Source of the DNA: Diplodia intermedia
Lineage: Eukaryota; Ascomycota; Dothideomycetes; Botryosphaeriales; Botryosphaeriaceae
DNA length: 64,000 nt
Assembly: GCA_021495925.1 (NCBI GenBank)
Contig: JAKEKT010000074.1
Span: 62,001-126,000 of the forward strand
Reading direction: 5' to 3'
In this document: in pieces, positions 10,533 to 21,419 of the stretch
How positions within the stretch are numbered: position 1 is the first letter of the stretch
Layout: every line of letters starts with the position of its first letter
Notes under the pieces: generated by a model
Told to the model about the DNA's origin: nothing
Database searches by the model: none
Seen by the model: the letters and a program-made list of their open reading frames with translations, nothing else
Program-made: the position numbers and the translations under genes

Positions 10533-12008
10533 TCAAGATCTCCTATACCCCACCAACACGCCCGCCTTGCACCTCGCCTGCAGCCGGTAAAACGCCACGC
10601 CGTCGCCCGCGGCCGCGGCCTCGCCCAGCCGCCACAGCTCGTCGTCGAGCCTGTGCTCCAGCTCGATGTCGACGGCGGCCAGCCAGCGGAGGAAGCGGGC
10701 GAGCTGGGTGCGCAGCACGTCCGGGCTGGTCGTGTGCGGGGCGTGCGAGGATATCGTCGTTGTTTTTGGGGTTGGGGTTTGTTCGTTGGGGATGGAGAAG
10801 CGGACGTGGTGTTGGGGCGGCTTGGTGGTGGTGGTGGTGTTGCGGGGGAGTGCTGTTGCTGTTGCTGGGGGTGGTGGTGGCGACGGTGGTGGGTATGTGG
10901 ATGGGGGAGTGGTTGGTCTTGTCGGCTCTTCTGCTGCTGCTGGGTTGCCTTTGCCGTTGCCGTCGTCGTCTACCTTGCGTTTCTTACGGGGCGGCGAGGA
11001 GCGGGGACTGGTATGTTGTTGTTCTTGCTGTTCATCATCCACTGGCTTGTCCTCTTCTGTCTTCTCGCCATCGTGATCGATCTGTTCCGGCTGATGACCT
11101 GGGGGAGGTGCCGCCGCTGGGAGAGGTGACACGGTTGATATCTTGGCGTCGTGCTCTTTGTACTGCGGAGGGGGTACCGTCTCTTCTGGAACACGTTCCT
11201 CGCTCTCTTCTTCTCCTGCCAATATGGCTTCCGTAGCCTCGCAATCCAAAACGGGAACTTTAGGTAGAGTAGTAGCAGTGGTGGTGGGCTTTTTTGCTGC
11301 GAGGGCGTCCACCTTGGGCGACTCATGCTGAGATGCAAAGGCTGGGAAAATGTCAAAATTGGACCACACGTCGCGCTCGGCGCCGCCCTTGTAGGTAGAT
11401 TCGAAATCAATGGCGTGGTTCACTAGTCGTCTCGCGAGTAGTGAGTCGCAGATGGCTCGTAGTGATTGCACGTGGTCATCCCCCAGTGGCAGGTAGACGG
11501 AGAGACTGGTGGATTCGGAGAGAGATTTGAAGGAGCGGAGAAGACGGCGGCTCTTTTCGGTGGCGAGTATGAGTGGGGGAGTTGACTTGGGCATCACGAC
11601 TTGACTGTGCTCTTGCAAACACATGTGGAGCTGGAACATGCGCTTGTTGTCGCCGCCGAGATTGGCGCGAGAAACGGCTTGTAGTGTCTCACTGGGGGCG
11701 GGCAGCTCGGGGACGGTGTTGAGGGAGATGCAAGAGCCGTGGCTGTAGTCGAACATGTCTGGTTGGAACAGCATGAACAGCGAACGCGGACGACTGTGGG
11801 TGGCGGCACGATGGCGCTTGACACTGACTACGAGCTGGAGCCAGAGGAGCAGCCGGTCGGTCTTGGGGTCGAGGCCGACGGTCATGTTGAGGGAACTGTC
11901 CGGTTCATCACCGAGGAAGCATGTGTCATCACCGTCGGTCCACTCGGCAACAGCACGCTCAATCAAGAGGTTGGAAGAATCAGTGTGCTTAGCTATGGCT
12001 GCCTCCAT
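10533..12008 (-). CDS. Hypothetical protein with SV40-like nuclear localisation signal
   Basis: A single exon of 491 residues from the ATG at 12008. The N-terminal half (about 1-225) looks globular and structured (LLLWLQLVVSVKRH, FMLFQPDMFDYSHGSC, RRLLRSFKSLSESTSLSVYL). The middle (about 225-430) is disordered and rich in P, T, E and Q, with the basic cluster PPRKKRKV, close to the classical monopartite nuclear signal. The C terminus (about 430-491) is a compact helical segment (LARFLRWLAAVDIELEHRLD). A nuclear role is inferred from the NLS only. I do not recognise a family. The long frame, balanced composition at both ends and absence of stops support a real gene. Confidence 0.7.
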   Translation of the reverse strand: MEAAIAKHTDSSNLLIERAVAEWTDGDDTCFLGDEPDSSLNMTVGLDPKTDRLLLWLQLVVSVKRHRAATHSRPRSLFMLFQPDMFDYSHGSCISLNTVPELPAPSETLQAVSRANLGGDNKRMFQLHMCLQEHSQVVMPKSTPPLILATEKSRRLLRSFKSLSESTSLSVYLPLGDDHVQSLRAICDSLLARRLVNHAIDFESTYKGGAERDVWSNFDIFPAFASQHESPKVDALAAKKPTTTATTLPKVPVLDCEATEAILAGEEESEERVPEETVPPPQYKEHDAKISTVSPLPAAAPPPGHQPEQIDHDGEKTEEDKPVDDEQQEQQHTSPRSSPPRKKRKVDDDGNGKGNPAAAEEPTRPTTPPSTYPPPSPPPPPATATALPRNTTTTTKPPQHHVRFSIPNEQTPTPKTTTISSHAPHTTSPDVLRTQLARFLRWLAAVDIELEHRLDDELWRLGEAAAAGDGVAFYRLQARCKAGVLVGYRRS

Positions 12009-12090
12009 TGCTGCTGTCTAATCTGACAAATAGTTGTCCTGGGCCTTCTTTCCCGTGTGATAGCGAGCCGGCTCACAACTGCGGGGGTAC

Positions 12091-12688
12091 ACACGGTCTC
12101 GACGCAATCAGGCGAGGCACACGGTCCACCCGGCAGGAGAAGCGCAGGATGGCTATCACACTGCGCAGAAGCTCGCGGTCCACCGAGAATCCAAGGACAC
12201 ACGGTCCTCCTCGCAGACAATGAGCACCGCCTAGGAGCACGGAAACTCGCACAGCACAAGAGAGGTGCAGCGGTCGCTCAGTATGAGAAGCACTTGGGCT
12301 CACCCGATACTGGAAACACGAGACCTTCTACTGTATGCTGGCAAGTGTAGCGGCCCAGCGATGCTGACTGGTGTGGGAGGGACACACGGTCGACTTGAGA
12401 TGGTGGGGACGCGCGGAGTTTGCGGGTTGTGAATCAGAGCAGAGGTGGGTGGGTGACGTGAGTGGTGAGAATAGCCAGCAAGGGACTGTTGGAGTGCTTC
12501 CGCGGTAGAGTCGAGTGAAAAGCGATGGTGAAGAGGTTGTCGTTGATGGGATGATGAGAGGGCGGTCGATGGGTGGAGTGGAGAGAACAGGCAGCAGAGC
12601 GGCGAAGAGGTTGAGGAGCTGGGCGCTCGGACCAAAGCCACTCGCCAATCAGAGGCTGGCCTTGCGACGCGTCGCGTGAAACACGGTC
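12091..12688 (+). repeat. Cluster of five ACACGGTC motifs
   Basis: The octamer ACACGGTC occurs at 12091, 12119, 12199, 12384 and 12681, usually as CACACGGTC. It sits in an 890-base gene-free interval (12009-12896) upstream of the hypothetical gene and downstream of the SDR gene. It could be a protein-binding motif array or the debris of a repeat. Confidence 0.5.
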
Positions 12689-12896
12689 ACGGGTAGGATC
12701 TTGGCACAAACGGACACGACTTTCCACTTGTCGTTTTCTCACCCGCAGCTCGTCCGGGCACTGTTTCATCAACGACTGCACCTGACCGGATCTACTTGCG
12801 CCGCTCCTGCACAAGAGCTACCCTCATCCGTCCGCTTCATCACAAGGCATTCAACGATGGCCCGGCCCGTCTATACGACAACCTCAACATGCAACC

Positions 12897-14219
12897 CTAC
12901 TCCAAGTTTTGCAGAATGAAATCCACTTCCGCGTCTGCTGTCTCCACCGCATGCTCGGGAGAGTACTGCGCTTTCCATCCAAGCTCCTGGCCGTGTGCAG
13001 CAGTGAATGTGCAGCTGCACGTCCGTTTCATTTAGCGCCGTTTTACTCGTGGGAAATAGGAGGGAGTTTACTCACTTCCCACCCAGCTGAACCTCCACAA
13101 ACGGCTTCGGACACTCCAAGCCCGACGCCATCTTCTCAAGCGCCGAGTCATCCGCAGCGACGACGGTGTCGTCCTTGATGACGCCGCGTTTCGCAAGAGT
13201 CGCGGCCATGGCGGCGTACAGGTCGTCCCAAGCCACGCTTCCCGACGCTGCCAGGTAATAGCCGCGTTTCCCATGGCCCGGCTTCTCACCGCCCAGGATC
13301 GACTTCAAAATGGCGAGGAACAAGTTGGTGTTGTCGACCACGTGACACACCGGCCACGTCTGCCTGATCTGTCAGCTTCAGACAACTTGACAGCACACGG
13401 CGGGAGCAAACGCACCGGCCGACCCGGCGTGATCTTATACACCTGCCCTGCTGCTTTAGCCGCCTTCACGATCGCCACCGTTTGGATGGAGATTTTGTTC
13501 CCGAAGCCTTCGCCCTGACCATCTGGGGGATCTTGTCAGCCGGGATTGCTGCATCCCCGAGGGACTGGTGGACCTACAGACGATGCAAGGGGCGAAAATG
13601 TAGGTCCTGACACCGTGCGCTTCGCCTTGCTCGATGACCGTGGAGTTCGTGTCGACCGCCTGTCCTCCGGGTCAACACGCCAGCATGCCAGTCGTTCTCG
13701 GGTGCAATTACCTCTTGCATCAAGGCCGATCCAGCTTTTTGGGCCTTCTGGATGGAGTACAGATCTGGCTCTGAGTCAAGCAGCGGACGATCCGTCGGAG
13801 CGCCGGCGAGGCTGGAGAAGATCTTGACGCCAGTTGTCTGGACGGATGTGGTCAGTATTCGTCACGGGGAAGGAGTTGGCGGTACTCACATGCAGAAAAT
13901 GCACCTCCTGCCCTGTTTTCTTCTTCAATTCCCCCAGAGCTCTGATGAAGAAGACTTGCGACTCCGCATGAAGAGCATCGATCAGGTAATAGACGATGTT
14001 GATGTTGTTGGCTAGGATTGCCTCTCTCACAGCAGCTTCATCGCCCAAATTGAACGTCAAAGGCTGTGCTCCGTATTTCCTGACTGCTTCATCCTGAGCA
14101 TTAGTCCGGACAAGCGCGAACAGCTTGTCATAGCCCCGAAGCTTGGCACCGCTCCATCTGGCGAGGAGCGTGCCGCCAAGATAGCCCGAGGCGCCGGTAA
14201 TAAGGATGTTCTGGGGCAT
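12897..14219 (-). CDS. Extended SDR family NAD(P)-dependent epimerase/reductase
   Basis: Six exons, complement(12897..13014, 13076..13359, 13416..13522, 13578..13659, 13712..13837, 13890..14219), give 348 residues. The protein opens with the dinucleotide-binding motif ILITGASGYLGG. It continues with VRTNAQDEAVRKYG, then an active-site segment with YSIQK (the SDR YxxxK pair), then IFAPCIVYGQGEGFGNKIS. The C-terminal part has GRPTWPVCHVVDN, GYYLAASGSVAWDDLYAA and CTFTAAHGQELGWKAQYSPEHA. This fits a widespread fungal group annotated as NAD-dependent epimerase/dehydratase. The substrate is unknown. All five introns are 50-62 bases. The last exon was placed by the conserved GW(K)xQYxPEH ending and a standard GTGAGT..GCAG intron. 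Confidence 0.88.
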
Positions 14220-14725
14220 TGCAAGGATTCGAATTCGAATGCCGTTCATCCAGAGCTTGACACCGTGTAACGGGTCTTTATGTGCGCAAGCACAGGTTGC
14301 GTCATTGCCAATGCGCATGGGTGGGGCTGCTGATTCGTAAGCCACTCGACCGCCACGGCCCAAAAGGAGCGGAAAGGATCGATGCATGTCATCTTCACTA
14401 TCTCCTCCGAGCTAATTGGTCCAGTCCCTCGCCTCAGCTTAGCCCACATCGCCAACGGATGCAAACAGAGAAAGGCACACATATCCATTACGAAAGTCCC
14501 AAGAGCTGGCTGGCATAGCTTCCCCGCATCTGTGCCACCATGCACCCACCTGGAGATCGTAACCGGCAGCCAGCATCGTCTTTCAACCTCTCAATCCCAG
14601 TCTGCGAATATCGACGCGGAACCGGACTCAGCAGCGACGGCGTTACACCAATTAGCGCCTGGCTCTCCCGCATTGTGCAGAAGAAACTAATGCACGGGGG
14701 CTGCACCATGGCCATTATGACGGGC

Positions 14726-15052
14726 GCTAGCATCTGCAAGACGGAAGCGTGCAGAAGCACTACGACCAACATGATCACCTTCAGGAAAAACGCCTTGCAC
14801 AGATTTCGCATCAAAAACTTATGTAGGGAGTTGAATACAAGATCCGGACGTAAATATAGGCTCCAAATTCGCGTATTTACGTCCATATCTTGTATTGAAC
14901 TACCTCATCATACGTAGAATCTTTCTATGAGGTAGATGCAGGTGGGCAATTTCTTTTGTCACCCACCGTGCTAGCATCTGCAAGACGGAAGCGCGCAGAG
15001 AGTCTGCAGCTGGGGAAGCACGACGACCAACATGATCACCTTCGGGGAAAAC
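14726..15052. repeat. Direct repeat pair flanking a MITE
   Basis: A block beginning GCTAGCATCTGCAAGACGGA at 14726 recurs at 14970. Both copies continue into ACGACCAACATGATCACCTT. The second copy has about 16 extra bases in the middle. The 14823-14970 element lies between them and its right end abuts the second copy. Confidence 0.75.
14823..14970. mobile_element. MITE-like inverted-repeat element, left end truncated (family member 2)
   Basis: The core is a hairpin. TTGAATACAAGATCCGGACG on the left pairs with CGTCCATATCTTGTATTGAA on the right, around a loop of 17 bases. The right end, GGTGGGCAATTTCTTTTGTC then ACCCACCGTG, matches the elements ending at 3834 and 35938. The matching left terminus is missing. 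It has no coding capacity, so any mobility would need a transposase elsewhere. Confidence 0.65.
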
Positions 15053-15261
15053 ACATCCAAAAAACCATGTCTCATTCACCGGCAATCCGAAGCGACGAAG
15101 AGAGGAAAACGAACCTATCACTACACCTTCATTACCAAAGAAAAAGAAGAACCCCGGCCTTTTGCAAGGACAGGCTGGCGGCAAACGACCGTCTCCTCGA
15201 CTCGCCCCGATTCGAAGAAAAAGAAAACAAGGCACAACAGCATCCCGCCACCTACGTCCAA

Positions 15262-18200
15262 TCAGTCCTTCCTCGGAATCTTGACGATGCCCGCCGACAA
15301 ATCATGCACCAGCGGCTCGCCCCAACTCTCCAGCGAATACTTGGCCTCTTCGGGCTCCTTCTGGCGATCCACCACCCTCAAGCAAATCGCCTCAGCGTCC
15401 TCGACGTACTGGAACATGTCGATGCCGGCCACCGGCCTGATGGGCTTATTGGCCGTCGCCAGCACCGTGGTGGGGCTGCTATCGACGTTCTGAAACTCTG
15501 CGCGCGCGCTGGCCGGGCTCAGCCCGACCTCGTCGTTCGGCGGGAAGACGATGAAGTTGACGCGCACGCTGGTCGGCAGCCGGGGCACGTGGCTCGACGG
15601 CGCGCGGAACGACACAACCACGCCGGGCTCGTCGTCCTTGGTCGCGGTGCGGGCGTCGACCTTGACGCCGAACGGCTCCGCGGGCGCCGTGTCCAGCGCG
15701 AAGCCGGCGAGCCACGGCACGACGGCGCGGCGCCCGGGCTTGGGCGGCGCGCCGTCGGCGCAGCGCAGCGGGATGAAGGGCGAGTCGACGGCCTTGCCGT
15801 CCGTCCCGACCGGCCGCCCCGGCGTCTTGGCCGTGTCCCACACGCCGACCAGCACGTCGCGGTGCGCGGCGTCGGCGGGGACGACGAGCCACACGCTCTC
15901 CAGCTCCCGCAGCGGCGCGCTGCCGGGCGCGACATTCACGGCGAGCGTGAAGCCCGTCGTCGTCACGTCGCGCGCCTCCTGCTGGAAGCTCGGCGACCGC
16001 GTCGCCGTCGCGCCGACGTCGAGCGTCGCGAACCCCAGGAAGATGCGCGGCGGCGCGCCGCACGGCTTCTCGAACGTCACCGCCGCCGTGTAGCTGCCCA
16101 GCCCCGGGCCCGCGGGGTCGTCGGCCTTTTTGGCGAGCCGCCCGGTCTGGAGCACGTCGGGTTCCGCCGGTGGCTTCTCCTCCTCCTCTTCCGGTTTCTT
16201 CTCAGGTTCGGTCTGTTCTCCCGCTGGTGGTGCTGGGGCTTCGTTGCTGTCTGAAGAAAACGGTATTAAAATTGACGGGCGCGCAGAGGGGGGCCGCTGG
16301 CATACCTTTTCCGTCGACCTCGACCGCGGCGGGCGGCTTGACGGCGCCGCCATCGTTGTTGTCGTTGTCGATGCCGTCGAAGGACCAGCCATCTGGCTGC
16401 TGCTGCGCCGGCTTGGCCGCTGAGGAAGCGCCGTTCGCGGCGGGCGGCTGGACCGCCCCTCCTCCTTCTCCGTCGCCGTTGGAGGCGCCGTTGGTGGCCG
16501 CCGGGGCGGGCTTGGGCTTCTGCGGGGCAGCAGCAGCAGGCTTCTTCGCGGCGACGGGCTTGTTGTCTTCGTAGCCGTTCGTCACGCCGTCGGGCGCCGC
16601 CGGCAGTGCGAGGCCGCCGCCCGGCGTCACGCCCTTGGGGCCCTTGCTGTTCTGCTTGACCAGCGTGCTGTACAGGGCCTTGAGGTCGCGGCCCTTGGCG
16701 GCGGCGGCGGCGGATTCGCGGTAGACGCCCTTGCCGTAGCCGTCGAAGTGGACCTTCCAGGCTGCAAAAATCATCATCATCACACGTCAGCAAAGAGAGA
16801 GAGGGGAGGGGGGAGAGGCGAGATTTCGACGATGGGAGGGGGAAGGGAGGCTTTTCTTTGCTCCCACACTTACTCGTCGGATCAAATGTCAACCACGACC
16901 AGCTGTCGTTCAGGTAGCAGCGCTCGGTGCCGACCATGATGCTCTTCAGCTCGCCCATGTCGCCCGGCGCGGGCCGCAGGCACTTGAGCTCGGCGCACAC
17001 CTTGACCAGCGACACGACGATGTTGATGGCGATTTCCTTGCCCAGGCACTCGTGCGGGCCCGCGCCCCAGTGGATGTAGGCCGAGGCGGGGCGGTCGAGC
17101 TGGAAGGACTCGGGCGAGGGGACGAAGCCGCCTTCTTTGCGGCAGGCGGGGCCCTGCGGTGGGAGGAATGAGATATGTGAAGAATGAAGGGGGACGAGGG
17201 ACAAAGGTACGTACGAATAGACACACGACGGCGTCGCCCGGAGCGAACTTCTGGCCGTCGATCTCGGTGGCGCCGACGCAGACGCGCGCGCCGCGCAGGT
17301 TGCTGACCATGCGCTCCGCCTCGAGCACGTACTGGCGTAGCGTCTTGTCGGTGGCGGTGCGGTCAGCGCCCGAGGTCGCGAGGTTCTGGATCTGCTCCCA
17401 GTGGTGGACGTTGTCGGGCTGGAGGAAGAAGGACATGACGTCGGCGAACTTGTGGGAGAGTTTCCAAAATCAGCATCTCGCCCGGGCAAAGAAAAAAAAA
17501 AGGAGTGGGAAGGACAGGCCGAATACGTACCATCGACACGGGAGCGCCGACGCCCGCCAGCGCCGTCAGCCAGCATATATCCGCCGTCTCCTCCAGCGTC
17601 CGGCCCGCCGCCATGATCTCCCTGGCGACGTTGTGCCCGTACCACCGCAACGAGCCGGCCTCCTCCTTCGCCTGCGGCACCAGCCTGCCCAGCAGCGGGA
17701 CCTTGCCCAGCCCCTTCCTCACGCCGGCGCCCGCGCGCTTCAGGAGCCCCGGCGCGAGCGACGCGGTGCCCTCCTTGATGGCCTTGATGGTCGACGGGAT
17801 CAGCACCTCGGCGGCCTCGCGCGCCCACAGCCGCCGCCGCCACGTCATGGCCGGGTCGTTGTTGTTGAAGCCGAAGGTGCGCACGTCCATGAGGTACTTG
17901 TACAGCTGCGGCGTCGACAGCGTGCCCGTCGGGTTCTCGTCCGTCTGCAGGTCCTGGCACCAAAGGTCGGCGATGAGTTTGGTGTTGAGCGGGATGGCGA
18001 CGCTGCGGGAAGGGTCTTCTGTCAGCGAACCGCGGCCCAGCCGGCCAGCCAGCCCCGGCATAAAAAGAGGGAAAGAGGAAGAGGAGGGAAGGAAAGGGTC
18101 GGTCTTACTCTCTGATAATGTCCAGCTGCGCCAGATCCTTCTTCAACTCCAAGCACTCGCGCTTGATCAGCTTCCGGCCGTAAGCCACGGCCGTGTCGGC

Positions 18201-21200
18201 GAGCAGCCGGCCGAACTCGGCGGGGGTGTAGAGGACGTCCTTGACGAGCTTCTTCTGGGCCGTGTTGGCGGGGCTGTCGCCGCCGAGCATGAAGCCGGCG
18301 AAGCTCTTCTTGCCGGGGAACAGGCCCTCGTAGGCGACCCACGGGATGTGGAAGTTGGCCTGGTCTTGCAGCATCTTGGTGACGGTCGAGTGCTTGACGA
18401 GCAGGATGGGCTTCTTGGGGGGCGCGGGCCCCTTGGTGGTGTAGTCGGCGATGGTGCCGATCTCGGTGGCGATCTGCTCGTTCATGGCGCGGGTGAACAT
18501 GGGCTGCATGATGTGCAGCGAGTTGAAGGGGTACCAGCCGGGCAGGGCGCGCTGGAACAGGTGGTAGAACTTGGAGCCGCCGAGGACGTCGTAGTCGGCC
18601 TTGACCTCGTTGAAGCCCCAGTTGGTCAGGTTGCCGGCGGTGTAGTCGAGGGTGCAGAAGCGGTCGCTGCGCACCAGCGTCACGGCGTCGCTGAAGACGG
18701 CGCGGCCGACGGTGTAGGGCGGGCAGCCGCCGCAGCCCGGGTCCATGCGCGGCTTCGCGTCCTCGAGGAACATGCCCGGGTACATCTCGACCATGTCCGG
18801 GTGGTCGTACAGCTTGCGCAGCAGGTCGGCGACGGCCGGGTCCGGGTTGACGTCCTCGAAGGTGGCGTGCCGCTTCAGCTTGAAGAAGTCGCGCAGCTCG
18901 TTGAGCGAGCCCAGCTGCCACTTGCGCGCCGTCAGGATGCCCGTGATCTCGACGATCTTGAGGAACTTGGGCACCATGCGCGGCCCGAACAGGCCCGCCG
19001 GGTCCTCCATGGCCGCCGTCATCTCGCGCTCCAGGTCCGCGTCGGCGAAGCGCCCGTCCGGCCCGCGCTTGAGGCTGCCGAACTCGCGCTTGCTGGGGTC
19101 CGCCGGGATCGTCTGCTCGAAGGCGAACAGCCCCTGCACGAACTCCTGCGGCGTGAGCTCGTCCAGCGGCTTGCCCGAGCCCGGGAACAGGCTCGACAGG
19201 AACTCGTTCAGCCACGTCTCGTCCTTCTTCGAGATGATGCTGTGGAACCGGTACAGCAGGTTGAACTCGGCCGACACCTGGTTGCCGACGCCGCGCGGGA
19301 TGCCGTCCGGGTCGAACAGCCGGCTCGCCGCGATGCGCGGGTCCAGCGTCCAGTCCGTGGCCGAGTGGTGGCAGTTGGTCAGCCCGCGCAGGTAGTCGTG
19401 CAGGCTGATGTTGATGTAGAGCCCGCCGACGATCCTGGTGTTGTTGCCGTCGTCAGTTTCTCCGCTGCACGTGATATGGTGGTGGAGCGCTCCCTCCTTG
19501 TCACCTCTCCACCCCTAATCAGGAGAGGAAATCCCCTCCTCGTAGTGAGGAGGAAACACTTACAGTCTTGCGGTTTGGAAGAGGTCGTTGTCCTGCTTGG
19601 CGATGGCCGCCGCCTTTTCCTCGTCCGTCTCACCCGGAACCAGCGTGAAGCGACCCCCCTCATTAATCTTGAGCAGCACGTCCGCAACATAGTTATGAAA
19701 TCTCGAGTACATTACGAGGATAACGTTGACTCCCGGGGGCTGCCCGATCAGCCGCCGCTCGTGGAACGTGTCGGGCTTCAGGAGACCCTTTTCCATGGTG
19801 CGGATCTTAAGTTGGTCTTCGAGACTCGAGCCGTAGAGCGGCGCGAGGTCGAGGTACGACGACGTATCCGAGATGTTGTTGTCGAACCGGTTGGTGCGGA
19901 AGATGTCTGAGGAAGTGAGCTCGGGGGTCGTGTCTGCTGTGTGTGGGGGGCTTACCGTGGATGATGATGGTCGCGTGGTAGAAGAGCATGGAGCTGATGC
20001 CCGCCGGGTTCTCCTTGAACGTCTCGTCGGATCGGGCCATGAGCAAGTCGAACAGCAGACCAGGGTCCGGAGGCACTCCGTGCTGGGACTTGATCCGTGG
20101 CACCGAGCGTGCGTAGTGGCTACCGGCCTTGCCAAGGTCCGGGTTCATCGGATTCTGCGGCACCATGAGCATGTCTCCCTCGTGAAGTGGCGGCGTTGCT
20201 TACGTTGTAACTGCCGTCTGGCGTGCGGTACTGGAACTTCTCGCCCATGTAGGTGAGCGGGGGGTGCTGAAGACTCGACCACAGCGTGTCGATGATGACG
20301 CCCGACAGCTTGTCGCGCGTTTTCGAGTGGCGGGGCAGCGACGCCGTGAGCGCGATCATTTTCTCCATCTGCGGGGGTGTCGGGTCAGCTTCGCCGCCAA
20401 GATGGACGGATGCATTGTGCACTCACCAACATCTCCCGATCATTCTGCGGCTTGCCCTTGGCCTTGAACACCTCAATCAACGTCTTCAGGTCCTTCGTTG
20501 CCGCGTTGAAGCCAACCGTGCGTAGGTCCTCGACGAGGTTGGACGACACGACGTCCGGGTCGCCGTACGGCTCGCCGGCCTGGAACTTCTCGTCGTCTGC
20601 CTGGCTTGCGAGGGCCTTCTTGTTGAAGATTTTGAGGTTGAACGGGTTGAGCTTCGACAGGAACCCCGGCCGGATCGAACGTAGGCTGGAGAGCGTGGCC
20701 AGTGTGCCCTTCGGGACGAAGCCCTTGGGTTTCATGAACCAGGACACAATGTCCCTGACTCCGGGGACCTTGTGCAGATTGAAGACCTTGAACACGAGGT
20801 TCTTGACCAGACCCGTCGGAGAGAGCCATTTCAAGTACCAGGGAAGTTGGGGAAGGAGGGACTTGGGCACTTTGCCGCTGAGGAAGTGGCCTTTCGGGAG
20901 GTGGCTGCCGAGGAGCTTGCCATTGGGAAGATTTGCCAGCCCCGCCAGCGGAGACTTCACTGGGCTCGTGGGGAGCTTGCCATTAGGCAGCGAGAGATGA
21001 GGCTTCGGCAGCGAGAATGGGAGTTTGGGCAGTGAGGGGAAAGACTTGGGAAGGGAGAGTTTCGGCAGGTGCAGGTTCTTGGGATCGAGTAACGACTTCG
21101 GATTGAAGCCCTTCAGGCTGGGTAATAACGAGCTCAGAGGTCGCTTGCGGACGAACTTGGTGAAGACGGCGGCAGCCAAGAGACCGAGAAGGGGGATCAG

Positions 21201-21419
21201 AAAGATCAAAGGTCCCAGGCCTTTGGCCGGAAGACTTTTGAGGGATTGCATCCATGTTTGAGGCTGCTTGCCTCCAAGAAGACTCAAGGGCCACGAACTG
21301 CCCTTGGAACTCGGAGCCAGTGCTTTTGGGAGCACATTCTTGCTGGGACTACTGAAAGGATTCCAGCTAGAAGGTGCTTTGGAGGGGGAAGAGAAGGGGG
21401 AAGAAAACAACTTGGGCAT
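15262..21419 (-). CDS. Psi-factor-type fatty-acid dioxygenase/P450 with N-terminal TM and C-terminal lectin-like region
   Basis: Ten exons, complement(15262..16250, 16306..16761, 16874..17153, 17215..17448, 17531..18002, 18109..19434, 19564..19906, 19956..20154, 20204..20368, 20427..21419), give 1818 residues; the Ppo/linoleate diol synthase family is usually 1050-1200. Residues 1-330 hold S/P/K/L-rich repeats (LPK, LPNGKL) and one membrane segment at about 68-90. The heme dioxygenase has AGSHYARSVP, the distal His about 452 (IIIHDIFRTNR), SSYLDLAPLYG, RFHNYV, and the catalytic Tyr about 628 and proximal His about 631 (FNLLYRFHSII). The P450 half keeps WGAGPHECLG with Cys about 1280. After an A/P/K/N linker, exon 10 encodes a region like H-type lectins (PPRIFLGFATLD, VTTTGFTLAVNV, VVPWLAGFALD). 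The P450 tail joins the lectin exon by a 55-base GTATGC..CAG intron that keeps frame. A separate lectin gene starting near 16392 is the alternative. Confidence 0.85.

Larger units (their letters stand above)
14220..15261. other. Intergenic region holding a MITE between direct repeats
   Basis: About 1 kb without a supportable gene between the SDR start and the oxygenase gene end. Its content is the direct repeat pair and the inverted-repeat element described separately. Confidence 0.6.

Noticed and set aside
15262..16392. A stand-alone lectin gene starting at MAGPSTASTTTTTMAAP
   Set aside because: Its first part overlaps the oxygenase tail in another frame and is P/S/R-rich noise. The GTATGC..CAG intron joins the lectin exon in frame to the oxygenase. 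Kept as the main alternative.
17505..19910. Very long plus-strand open frame (about 800 codons) opposite the oxygenase gene
   Set aside because: It is the mirror of GC-rich third positions on the minus strand. Its translation is R/G/V/H-rich without domains, while the minus strand has conserved catalytic motifs.
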